From CAZHGD01 sp964531735 (GTDB lineage: Bacteria; Armatimonadota; UBA10988), in NCBI GenBank assembly GCA_964531735.1, contig CAZHGD010000176.1:1-15875 (forward strand): 15,875 bases of DNA, read 5' to 3'. How positions within the stretch are numbered: position 1 is the first letter of the stretch; each line of letters opens with the position of its first letter. Below, piece by piece: positions 1 through 7,648 of the stretch. Made by a program: the position numbers and the translations under genes. The notes below the pieces were generated by a model that saw only the letters and a list, made by a program, of their open reading frames with translations, ran no database searches and was not told where the DNA came from.

Positions 1-422
1 CCGCCCGGACCGCCGGGGCCGCCGCCGCCCGGCGCGCCGACCGCGTTGCCGCGGCCATAGGGATACATGAAGAAGGCATACACGCCGTTCGCGCCGGCCC
101 CGCTCCCCTCGAACAGCGGGACGCGCGTGCCCATGCGCATGATGATATGGTCGGGCATGTTGTAGCGCTGGCGCAGTCGCACGAGCGTGCTCGGCGGGAT
201 CTGCTCGACCTGCACCTCCTGCCCGGCCTCGTTCCGGCAGGTGGTGAACTCGCGAATCTGGTCGAAGTTCCACAGACCGGTGATGGTGCGGACCTGCCAG
301 CCCAGCTTCACGCCGGCCATCTGGTCCTCATACATCGGCAGGTTCTCGCCACGCTGCGCCCAGACGCCGCTGGCCGCCAGCATTCCGATCGTGAGGGCCA
401 CCATCCGCCGATGTCGCCTCAT
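1..422 (-). CDS. Secreted protein of unknown function, 3' end outside the window
   Basis: An open frame runs from an ATG at 422 to the left edge without a stop, giving 140 codons, so the C-terminus is missing. The start is supported by AGGAG at 429-433, six bases upstream. The first 22 residues look like a signal peptide: MRRHRR, then a hydrophobic run, then an ASGVWAQ cleavage region. The mature part is polar, with one Cys and several Met, and includes the stretches YEDQMAGVKLGWQVR and RYNMPDHIIMRMGTRVP. At the edge it turns into a Gly/Pro-rich run. I do not recognise the family. It is separated by 217 bases from the RidA-like gene upstream and has its own possible promoter, so it may be transcribed separately. 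The reading frame is secure; the function is unknown. Confidence 0.75.
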   Translation of the reverse strand, partial: MRRHRRMVALTIGMLAASGVWAQRGENLPMYEDQMAGVKLGWQVRTITGLWNFDQIREFTTCRNEAGQEVQVEQIPPSTLVRLRQRYNMPDHIIMRMGTRVPLFEGSGAGANGVYAFFMYPYGRGNAVGAPGGGGPGGPG

Positions 423-509
423 CCGCGACTCCTTCGTTCACCGGGACCGGACAACACGGTCCGTTTGACAAGCCGATTCCGCCGCCGGTTGCACACCGTC
501 GTCGGCCGC

Positions 510-538
510 AGTCTGCCATGTGTGCGGACCGGTGTCAA
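510..538 (-). promoter_or_regulatory. Possible sigma70-type promoter for the left-edge secreted protein
   Basis: Read on the minus strand, a perfect TTGACA (533-538) is followed after 17 bases by CAGACT (510-515), which matches TATAAT at only three of six positions. Transcription would start near 503 and leave an untranslated leader of about 80 bases before the ATG at 422. The -35 and spacing are good, the -10 is weak, and promoter consensus in this lineage is not known. Confidence 0.35.
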
Positions 539-639
539 GCTGTGCGTGACCGCGACCGCGGGCGCCATGGCGGCCGGTCAGCGCCGCGCCCGGGTCCGGA
601 CAGCGTGGTCAGAGGTCGGCCGCGACCGGGCCACCGCCC

Positions 640-1737
640 TTACCACTGAGCGTCGAGTTCTATCTCGTAGAGCAGCTCGTCGCGGCAGACGTCGGCGTGG
701 CAGACGATGATCGGCATCTCCGGGGCACCGACCTCGTTGCACCAGGTGGCCAGCGTCGGCGCGTCGGCGACGTGCTTGAAGTAGGCCGTGGCCCGCGTCA
801 CGTGCGACCAGTTGGCGCAACGCGACATCAGAATGGCCTCGACAACCGCCATGGTCTGCCGCACCTGGGCCAGCGCATCGCCCTCATAAAGGCTCTCGCC
901 TTCGGGCGCGATGCTGGCGGTGCCCGAGACCGACAGCCAGGTGGCCATGCCATCGGAGACCTCGATGGCGCGGCTGAACGAGCTGCCGTAGTCGGTCGCC
1001 GAGCACTGCAGCGGCGACACGACGCGTTGCGCCGTCACGCCGTCGTGCTTGGGCACCATGACGAACGACGAGACGCTCAGCGCCGACCCGTCACCCACCG
1101 CGGCCCCGATGCCGGTGCTGGCCGGCATGACGCCGTCGCCCATGCCCTGCTCGCGGTAGAACCCCGTGCGCACCCGGTTGAACTCGTCGTACCAGTCCAG
1201 CAGACCATCGAGGTAGTACCAGGTCCGCACGACGTCGCGGAACGACAGCCCCAGCGAGGCCAGCACCTCACCGTAGCGATCGAGCACCTGCCGCGTCTGC
1301 TCCGCCGGCGTGGCCGACGCGTCGGTGGCCCGGAAGTCGTTCAGTTGCACGAACCGCGCCGCCGCGGTTTCCCACTGGCAGCCGACCGGCCGGCCCTGGT
1401 ACTCCACCGGAGCCACGCCGTCGCGCGGCACAGCATAGGCTTGCACACCGGCCATCGCGCGGTCACAGCACGCCTCACCATCGTACCAGAGCACCGGCAC
1501 GGACCAGCCACAGCCGCTGGGCACCTCGGCCACGCGGGCCGCCATCGGCCCGAGCGCATCGACACGCACGATGGCCAAGTCGTCGGCGGCCGCGCGGGCA
1601 GCGACGCGGTCCAGCACGTCGCGCACGCTCTGCGTCCGCTCGGGAATGACGGTCAGCTCCACCATGCCGCCGATCGTCGGCTTCCCGCAGCACTCCAGGT
1701 CAAAGAGAGGGTCCAGCAGATTCGCGGTCCAGTCCAT
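640..1737 (-). CDS. Two-domain RidA/chorismatase-fold (YjgF/L-PSP-like) protein
   Basis: 365 residues with no signal peptide, so probably cytoplasmic. The start at 1737 is supported by AGGA overlapping the TAG stop of the upstream gene, which lies 10 bases away. Two RidA-like halves are visible. One spans about 125-230, with a helix around EQTRQVLDRYGEVLASLG and the strand SALSVSSFVMVP. The other spans about 252-364, with WLSVSGTASI, the helix QVRQTMAVVEAIL and the ending LLYEIELDA. The VSGTASI motif, the tandem halves and the length resemble the chorismatase group (FkbO/Hyg5/XanB2-like) more than single-domain RidA. The arginine that RidA imine deaminases use falls in a region reading EMPIIVCHADV (about 340-350), where no Arg is seen, so imine deaminase activity is unlikely. 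The first 120 residues are less clear. As the last gene of a three-gene cluster behind two exported cytochromes, its substrate cannot be deduced. Confidence 0.85.
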   Translation of the reverse strand: MDWTANLLDPLFDLECCGKPTIGGMVELTVIPERTQSVRDVLDRVAARAAADDLAIVRVDALGPMAARVAEVPSGCGWSVPVLWYDGEACCDRAMAGVQAYAVPRDGVAPVEYQGRPVGCQWETAAARFVQLNDFRATDASATPAEQTRQVLDRYGEVLASLGLSFRDVVRTWYYLDGLLDWYDEFNRVRTGFYREQGMGDGVMPASTGIGAAVGDGSALSVSSFVMVPKHDGVTAQRVVSPLQCSATDYGSSFSRAIEVSDGMATWLSVSGTASIAPEGESLYEGDALAQVRQTMAVVEAILMSRCANWSHVTRATAYFKHVADAPTLATWCNEVGAPEMPIIVCHADVCRDELLYEIELDAQW

Positions 1738-1747
1738 CCGGCTTTTC

Positions 1748-3547
1748 CTATAGCGACAGAATGTACTCGACGAGGTCGAGCAGTTGCGCCTTCGACAGGT
1801 GCGACGTCTTCCCGTGGCGATCCTTCGGGTTGTCGCGCGTCAACACTTCTTCCATCGTCACCGCGCGGCCGTCATTCAGGTAGGGCGCCGTGCGCCAGGC
1901 CTCGACCAGCGCCGGCGTGTCGAGGCGCTCGTTGGCGATCTGGCCCGTGCCGACGTCGTGCGCCGCCTGGTCCGTGTAGTTCGGCCCGCTGTGACAACCG
2001 GCGCAACCCACCTGCGCGTCGCGGAACAGCGCCTCACCGCGCGTGGCCGAGCGGCTGAGCCGCCCGCCGACGCGGTACGGACTGACCACCGGCTTGAGGC
2101 TCTTCAGGTAAGTATCGATGCTCGTCGCGTCGGCCTCCGGCCGCACCGTGAACAGGATGAACCGCAGCCCCGAACGCACGGCCTCCTCGGCCGTCTTCCG
2201 AATACCGGTGATCATCGACGGCGGCGTGGCGTGCGAGCGCAACATGCTCTTGGTGTTCCGCGGATTGCCCTGGCCGTCGTTCATCAGGTCCCAGTTGAAC
2301 CCGTCGGCGCGCCCATCGGGGTGGCAACTGGCGCAGCTCTGCCACTTCTGGAAGCACAGCTCGGCGTCGTTGAACAACGCCTCACCGAGCCGCTCGCCGC
2401 CCAGTTGCACCGGCTCGCCCAACGGCACGGCGTTGGCGCGCAGGCGGGCGGCAGACAGGTCGACCCGGCTCAGCGCGTCGGCGTAGTAGTCGGCGGCGTA
2501 GACCTGGTCACCACTCACCACCAGCGCGCGCGGCCCCTTGCCCGCCGTCGGGATGCGCTCGCGCAAGCCCACCAGGAAGGCGAGGTCCGTGCTGACATCG
2601 GCCTTGGCGTCCATCTTCTTGAGCATCGCCGGCCAGTCCATCACGCTCAGTTCGTGCGTACCCGCGTGGGCGATCACCAGCCGCTTGCCGTCCGCGGTGC
2701 AGCCGAGGCCCCACGGATTGGCCGCCCCCAGATCCACGTCGTCGAGCAACACCGTCCGATAGCGCGTCGCTGCCTTGGCATCGACGACCGTCAGCGCGTT
2801 GGTGTTCATCCAGCCGCGGTCGACCTGCGTCGTCGGCAGCTCGAAGCGCGACAGCAGGTGCGTGATCAGGACCCACCGGCCGTCGGGCGTGATGGTCATG
2901 CCGCGCAGGCTGCTCGAACCGCTCGGCAGGTCGACCTTCTGCACCACCTTCCGCGTGTCGGTGTCGATGACGCTGAGCTCAGCGGCCACCTGCTCGGCAT
3001 CGGACCGCCCGGCCGGCAGGTGGTTGGCCACGAAGAGGCGCTTGCCGTCAGCCGAGATGGCCGCCGCGATCGGCTCGCGCGGCACGGCGATCTGCGCCGT
3101 CAGCCGCCGTGCGCCCGGGCTCAGCACGTCGATGCGGTTGGCGAACCGCGCGCAGACGTACAGCATCTGCCCATCGGGCGCCAGGACCAGCGCCGTCGGC
3201 GTGTGGCCCACGGGCGTGCTGCCGACCAGTTTGCCCGTGGCCCGGTCGATCACGTCCACCGCCGCGTCGTGCTCGCCCCGCGCCACGTAGAGCTGCTTGC
3301 CGTCGCGGCTGAGCAGCAGCGCGTTCGGCGCCCCCGCCACGGTGATGCTGCGCACCACCTTGTTGGTCACGGTGCTGACGACGTCCAGGCGCTGCGCGCC
3401 GGTTTCGGCGACATAGACTTCACTACCGTCCAGCGAGACCGCCAAGGCCGACGGGCGCAGTTCGGCGGCACCCGCACCCCACGACAGCGCGCAGAACAGG
3501 CCGATGACGGCCCAGCGGGCACCGGCCCCAGGCTGACAGGTTGTCAC
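1748..3547 (-). CDS. YVTN beta-propeller protein with C-terminal di-heme cytochrome c domain
   Basis: 599 residues, starting at a GTG that overlaps the stop of the upstream gene (GTGA, 3544-3547), with AGGGGG at 3555-3560 as ribosome binding site. A signal peptide covers about residues 1-28 (hydrophobic AVIGLFCALSWGAGAA). Residues 30-375 hold repeated propeller blades of the YVTN/NHL sort: SLDGSEVYVAE, SRDGKQLYVAR, APDGQMLYVCA, SADGKRLFVAN, TPDGRWVLITH, TADGKRLVIAH. Residues 385-599 hold two c-type heme sites, CASCH (405-409) and CAGCH (515-519), laid out as in di-heme peroxidase/MauG-like domains. The characteristic segment near 554-569 reads APYLNDGRAVTMEEVL, with Asn where relatives usually have His. 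It is an exported electron-transfer or oxidoreductase protein of unknown substrate, probably acting with the cytochrome encoded just upstream. Peroxidase activity is not shown by the sequence. Confidence 0.9.
   Translation of the reverse strand: MTTCQPGAGARWAVIGLFCALSWGAGAAELRPSALAVSLDGSEVYVAETGAQRLDVVSTVTNKVVRSITVAGAPNALLLSRDGKQLYVARGEHDAAVDVIDRATGKLVGSTPVGHTPTALVLAPDGQMLYVCARFANRIDVLSPGARRLTAQIAVPREPIAAAISADGKRLFVANHLPAGRSDAEQVAAELSVIDTDTRKVVQKVDLPSGSSSLRGMTITPDGRWVLITHLLSRFELPTTQVDRGWMNTNALTVVDAKAATRYRTVLLDDVDLGAANPWGLGCTADGKRLVIAHAGTHELSVMDWPAMLKKMDAKADVSTDLAFLVGLRERIPTAGKGPRALVVSGDQVYAADYYADALSRVDLSAARLRANAVPLGEPVQLGGERLGEALFNDAELCFQKWQSCASCHPDGRADGFNWDLMNDGQGNPRNTKSMLRSHATPPSMITGIRKTAEEAVRSGLRFILFTVRPEADATSIDTYLKSLKPVVSPYRVGGRLSRSATRGEALFRDAQVGCAGCHSGPNYTDQAAHDVGTGQIANERLDTPALVEAWRTAPYLNDGRAVTMEEVLTRDNPKDRHGKTSHLSKAQLLDLVEYILSL
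3544..3547 (-). other. GTGA start/stop overlap (translational coupling)
   Basis: The TGA of the HzsA-like gene (3546-3544) shares bases with the GTG start of the propeller cytochrome gene (3547-3545). This is the classic four-base overlap of co-translated genes and ties the expression of the two heme proteins together. Confidence 0.85.
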
Positions 3548-6500
3548 CGCGCCACCCCCTGGTCCTCGATCACGACGCGGAAGCCGACGTCAAAGACGCG
3601 CCGCCAGCGCTCGTAGCCCCAGCGACTGGCCGACCTGGCCCGGCTGGCCCGACTGTAGAAGCTGCCACCTCGTACCACCACTCGCTCCGTCGCGCCCGGT
3701 CGCTCGCGACCGTCGGCGGCCTGGTAAGGATACGGCCGATAGGCCGACCGCGTCCACTCCGCCGCGTTGCCCAGCATGTCCCGCAGGCCCCAGGCGTTGG
3801 CCGCGTAGCGCCCGACCGCGCAGGTCACCGTCGCGTGGTCGTCCTGGCGGTCATCGCGCGGCGTCCACTTCGGCGAGTCCGCGCGGCACAGGCCGGCCAG
3901 GCTGCGGTCGGCCAGGTTGCCGAACGGCGCGAAGCCGACCTCGCCGCCGCCCCACCAGTGCGGCGTGGCCGTGCCGGCGCGGCAGGCGTACTCCCATTGC
4001 GGCTCCGTTGGCAGCGACACCGTCTGACCGCACCGCGCCGACAGCCACCGGCAGAATGCCTCGGCGCGCTCGGCCGAGACGCGCACCACCGGCTGCTGCG
4101 GCTCGTTCACCGGCTGCCCGCGACGCGTCTGGTCCTTGTTCGTCTCGCTGATGTAGCCGCTGTCGTGGTCCGGGTCGAACTGCGCGTACTGCGCGTTGGT
4201 CGTCTCGGTCACCGCCATCCAGTACGACCGCTCCACGGTCGCCGCGTGGGCCGGTCGCTCGTCCGGCGGACCGTTCGCGTCGCCCAACACGAACGCCCCC
4301 GCCGGCACGCGGACCAGTTCCAGCGTCTGTCCGCCGCCCAGGTCCATGCGCCGCCGGGCTTCGCCGCCGGCCTCTTGGCGCTGCTTGGCGGCCGCCGCCT
4401 CGCACGGCCAGCCCGTCACGGTGGGGGTCGGCGCCGCGGCCGGCTCGGGCAGTCGCGGCAAGGGCGCCGCGGCGAGCTTGGCCACCGGCGCTTCCACCTC
4501 GGGATCGTCTTCGAGGCCACAGAACAGGGCGCGCAGCTCGCGCCGCCGCTCGTTGCCTCGGTTCGGGATCGGGGCCTGCTCGTGCCAGGTGCCGTGGCAC
4601 GGCACGTTCAGGTCGATCCAGGTGGTCAGACGGTCCCAGGACTCGCGATCGAGTTGCACGCCGTGATGGCCTTTGGTCAGCATCTGCACCAACTCGCTGG
4701 TGTCGGCGCCGAATTCGGTCGGCACCGGCAGGTGATAGTCGCTCTCCGGACCGGGCCGCCGCACGAACGGGTGCAGCGCCAGGTAGGACGGCGTGAACCG
4801 GCGCCAGCCGGCACTATCCGGGTGCAGCCGGAAGTCCGGTCGCCCGGCGGAGCCGTCGTGGCAGCCGACGCAGTAGCGGTCGAGTACCGGCTGCACCTCC
4901 CGCTTGAAGCTGAAGCCGCGCGTGCCGCCGTACCACGGGGTGATCTCCGTGGGCTTGCCGCGCGCGGCCACCGTGCGCCGGTTCGGCGCGCCGTCGTTCA
5001 CCGGCTCGTGGCAGCCCACGCACGACAGCGTCTCGCCGGGCATCGCGGTCATCCAGCTCCGCATGACCTGGAGCGCGCGGCCGCCGGCGTCGAGCGGCTG
5101 CACGGCGATCGGCGTGTTCGCCGGCACCTTGAACAGCGCCGACCCATCGGGCTGCACCGGCACCGTGCCCAGGATGCGGCGGCCGTCCCACGGACCGTCG
5201 ACGCCGATGTGGATGTGACCGCCCATGTTCGGATAAGCGTAGTAGGGCGAGTAGACGCGCAGCGACTGCACGGCCCCGCGCGGCACCCCGGCCAGGCCGT
5301 CGCCACTATAGATGTCGGCCAGGTAGACCAGACCCTCCTTGCTGTCCGGCTTGACCTTGTCCACCACCACCGGCGGCGTCACGCGGCGGCGCAGCGCCAC
5401 CGGCTCGACCAGATCGGCGTCGGCCTCTTCGCGCAAGAGCACGAAGTTGTCGAAGGTATCGACCAGGTAGATGCCCCAGCGCGCCTGCGGGTTCAGCCGG
5501 CAGGCCACCAGGAAGTGCTTGTCATCCACCGGACACGGGTGCAGGAAGCGCGGCCACGACTGCGCCACGAGCTGGTCGACAATCGGCGCGGCCACCGGCT
5601 TGCCGCGGCCCGGAATGCGCTGCACCGCGCCACGGTTCTCCGCGCGCCCGCGGCCGCTGTCGAACACCACCAGTTCGCCCTCGCGGCGCTCGCCGTGGTG
5701 GCCGGTCACCACACCCACCAGCCGGCGGGCCTCGCCCGGCAGCGAGCGAGCGTAGAAGACCGAGTTCGGCCAGTACGAGTTGCTCCCGTAGAACGCCGTC
5801 TGGTTGGTGCCGTCCGGGTTCATGGTGAACAACAGGCGCGTGAAGTAGTGCGGTGTGTCGCTGTACTCCCAGCGCTGGTAGAGCACGCGGCCATCGGGTG
5901 TGACCGACGGGTCCCAGGAATGGTCCTGGTCGAAGGTCAGTTGCCGCACCTTGCCTGTGGTCCGGTCCAGCAGGTAGAGCAGCGACACCTTGTCACTGCC
6001 GGCCACGCACGGCACGCCCTGGTAGCAGGCGGTGGAGCAGTAGACCACGCGCCCGTCGGGCAGGTAGCAACCATCGAAGTTGTAGATGTCGCCCGGCTCC
6101 GACGAGGTCACCTGCACCGGCTTGCCAGCGCCGCCGAGCGGCAGCTCCCAGACCTGCCAGTGGTTGCGGGTGTCGGGCATCGAGAACAGCAGCCGGTCGG
6201 CGTTCCAGTGCAGGTCGAGGTCACCCACGAACCGGGCGTCGTCGGGGCGGTAGACGCGCTCCGCCGGCGCCTCGGCCGACTGTAGGCCGAACGAGATCAG
6301 CTCGTTGTCGTAGCCGCGCGGACCGATGCTCGAGTTGCCTTGCCAGTTGGCTGGCAAGCCGAGGTTGCCGCGGCGACGAATGGCCAGCACACGCTGGAAA
6401 TCGAGCGCCGGATTGGCCAGCAGCGCTTCGCGCCGCAGCGCCACCAACTGGTGGCCCAGCGCCACCGCCGGCTCCGCGACGCCGGCATCGGCCTTCGCCA

Positions 6501-7548
6501 GACGGGCCAGCACCTCCTCGCGCTGCCGGCTCAGGCCGGTGAGACGCTCCAGGTAGCCCGGCCCGCCGGGGTACCGTGCGCCGTGGGTCTGGATCAGGTC
6601 CTGCACCGCCAGGCGCACGGCCTCGAGGTCGAAGTCCTTGAGTGCGAGCAGTCCGGCGTCGACCGCGCGCCCGCGATGGTACAGCGCGCGCACCGCGGTC
6701 AGGCCCGCCTCGTCGCGGACGCCGCCAGCCAAGCCGCCGGCTTGCTGGCGCAGGTCGGGCACCCGCACCGCCGCGGCATAGCGCTGCGCCAGGGCGGTCA
6801 GGTCACCGGGCTTCCAGTCGGCTTCCCAAATGCGGTCCTCGCGCTCCCACTCCATCTCGCGCCGCGCCGCGCCGAAGTCGCGCTGCGCCAGGCGCCAGAG
6901 CACCTCGCGCGCGTTCTCACCGCGGCTACCCGGCGTCGGCGAGCAGGAGAAGTAGAACGCATGGTCTCCGCCGATATTGCAGATCTTGAGCAGTAGCGCG
7001 TTCTCGCCGGCGCGCAGCGCCAACTCCACCTGGTCCTGGTTCGGTCCGCACCCGCGGGGCACGTCGTTGCCATGGACCTTCCGCCCGTTGAGGAAGACGG
7101 CCAGACCGTCGTCGCTGCCGAGGTAGACCCGCAGCTTGGTCTCGGCGGTGACGGTCACGGTGCGGTAGACGAAGGTGGCCGCCTGCGAGGGTGCCTTGAG
7201 CGGAATCACCACGCCGTCGAGCCAGCCTGGCTGCGCTGTCCAGGCCAGCTTGCCCGGCTGGTAGGTGGCCTTCAGGTCGACGCCGGCCTCCGGCGGAAAG
7301 ACCGCGCCATACGACGTTTGTCCCGTCGGCGCGACAAACGGACCGGCGACGTACCACGGCCCCAGCCGCGGCACGCCCGGCGGCAACGGGCGCTCGGCCT
7401 CGGTCCGCTCATAGTCCGCCAAGGCGTCGCGCGACGCCCGCAAGCTCTCCTGCCACGAGCCGCGGCGCTGGTAGTAGGCCGGATCCGCCGCCCACACCGC
7501 TGCCGTTGATGCCAGTAGCAGACCCAACAATCCAAGACGACCGGCCAT
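3544..7548 (-). CDS. HzsA-like di-heme cytochrome c fused to a C-terminal FGE/SUMF1-like domain
   Basis: 1334 residues. I chose the ATG at 7548, not an in-frame one 84 bases upstream, because a signal peptide starts there (MAGRLGLLGLLLASTAAVWA) and GAGG lies eight bases before it. Domains in order: signal 1-20; a jelly-roll/PA14-like module about 60-205 (LRVYLGSDDGLAVFLNG, ENALLLKI); a helical linker; a propeller about 435-800 with blades such as YLPDGRVVYCS and TPDGRVLYQRW; then the hallmark of proteins related to the hydrazine synthase alpha subunit, with GTVPVQPDGSALFKVPANTP (794-813) and QVMRSWMTAMPGET before CVGCH (843-847). A second heme site, CVGCH, lies at 893-897. Residues about 1070-1327 are FGE-like: VPAGAFVLGD, PTEPQWEYACRAGT, LRDMLGNAAEW, VVVRGGSFYSR, VGFRVV. 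The active-site Cys pair of true FGE after RGGS is absent. Exported, probably redox-active; true hydrazine synthase activity is unlikely because no HzsB/HzsC genes are seen. Confidence 0.88.
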   Translation of the reverse strand: MAGRLGLLGLLLASTAAVWAADPAYYQRRGSWQESLRASRDALADYERTEAERPLPPGVPRLGPWYVAGPFVAPTGQTSYGAVFPPEAGVDLKATYQPGKLAWTAQPGWLDGVVIPLKAPSQAATFVYRTVTVTAETKLRVYLGSDDGLAVFLNGRKVHGNDVPRGCGPNQDQVELALRAGENALLLKICNIGGDHAFYFSCSPTPGSRGENAREVLWRLAQRDFGAARREMEWEREDRIWEADWKPGDLTALAQRYAAAVRVPDLRQQAGGLAGGVRDEAGLTAVRALYHRGRAVDAGLLALKDFDLEAVRLAVQDLIQTHGARYPGGPGYLERLTGLSRQREEVLARLAKADAGVAEPAVALGHQLVALRREALLANPALDFQRVLAIRRRGNLGLPANWQGNSSIGPRGYDNELISFGLQSAEAPAERVYRPDDARFVGDLDLHWNADRLLFSMPDTRNHWQVWELPLGGAGKPVQVTSSEPGDIYNFDGCYLPDGRVVYCSTACYQGVPCVAGSDKVSLLYLLDRTTGKVRQLTFDQDHSWDPSVTPDGRVLYQRWEYSDTPHYFTRLLFTMNPDGTNQTAFYGSNSYWPNSVFYARSLPGEARRLVGVVTGHHGERREGELVVFDSGRGRAENRGAVQRIPGRGKPVAAPIVDQLVAQSWPRFLHPCPVDDKHFLVACRLNPQARWGIYLVDTFDNFVLLREEADADLVEPVALRRRVTPPVVVDKVKPDSKEGLVYLADIYSGDGLAGVPRGAVQSLRVYSPYYAYPNMGGHIHIGVDGPWDGRRILGTVPVQPDGSALFKVPANTPIAVQPLDAGGRALQVMRSWMTAMPGETLSCVGCHEPVNDGAPNRRTVAARGKPTEITPWYGGTRGFSFKREVQPVLDRYCVGCHDGSAGRPDFRLHPDSAGWRRFTPSYLALHPFVRRPGPESDYHLPVPTEFGADTSELVQMLTKGHHGVQLDRESWDRLTTWIDLNVPCHGTWHEQAPIPNRGNERRRELRALFCGLEDDPEVEAPVAKLAAAPLPRLPEPAAAPTPTVTGWPCEAAAAKQRQEAGGEARRRMDLGGGQTLELVRVPAGAFVLGDANGPPDERPAHAATVERSYWMAVTETTNAQYAQFDPDHDSGYISETNKDQTRRGQPVNEPQQPVVRVSAERAEAFCRWLSARCGQTVSLPTEPQWEYACRAGTATPHWWGGGEVGFAPFGNLADRSLAGLCRADSPKWTPRDDRQDDHATVTCAVGRYAANAWGLRDMLGNAAEWTRSAYRPYPYQAADGRERPGATERVVVRGGSFYSRASRARSASRWGYERWRRVFDVGFRVVIEDQGVAR

Positions 7549-7648
7549 GACCACAACCTCAGAGGGACCATTCCGCCAACGACGGCGATGTCCTGCCCAA
7601 GGGGCTACAACTCCTTCGCCAGGTGTGGCCATGGCCGGCGTCGCTGGT

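Noticed and set aside
614..627. Hairpin GGTCG/CGACC downstream of the RidA-like gene as a terminator
   Set aside because: Stem of five bases and no T-run; similar short stems are expected by chance at this GC content.
1784..6285. Very long plus-strand reading frames (for example 3541-6285 and 1784-3616)
   Set aside because: They are antisense to genes with clear domains, are rich in Arg, His, Ala and Pro, show no motifs, and are the usual by-product of GC-rich codon bias.
3544..7548. True hydrazine synthase (anammox)
   Set aside because: Only an HzsA-like signature is seen, fused to extra domains, and no hzsB, hzsC or hydroxylamine oxidoreductase-like genes are nearby.
7627..7636. Palindrome GGCCATGGCC between the cytochrome gene and chemoreceptor copy 1
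   Set aside because: A ten-base palindrome of common GC-rich words with no flanking promoter or T-run; no function can be supported.
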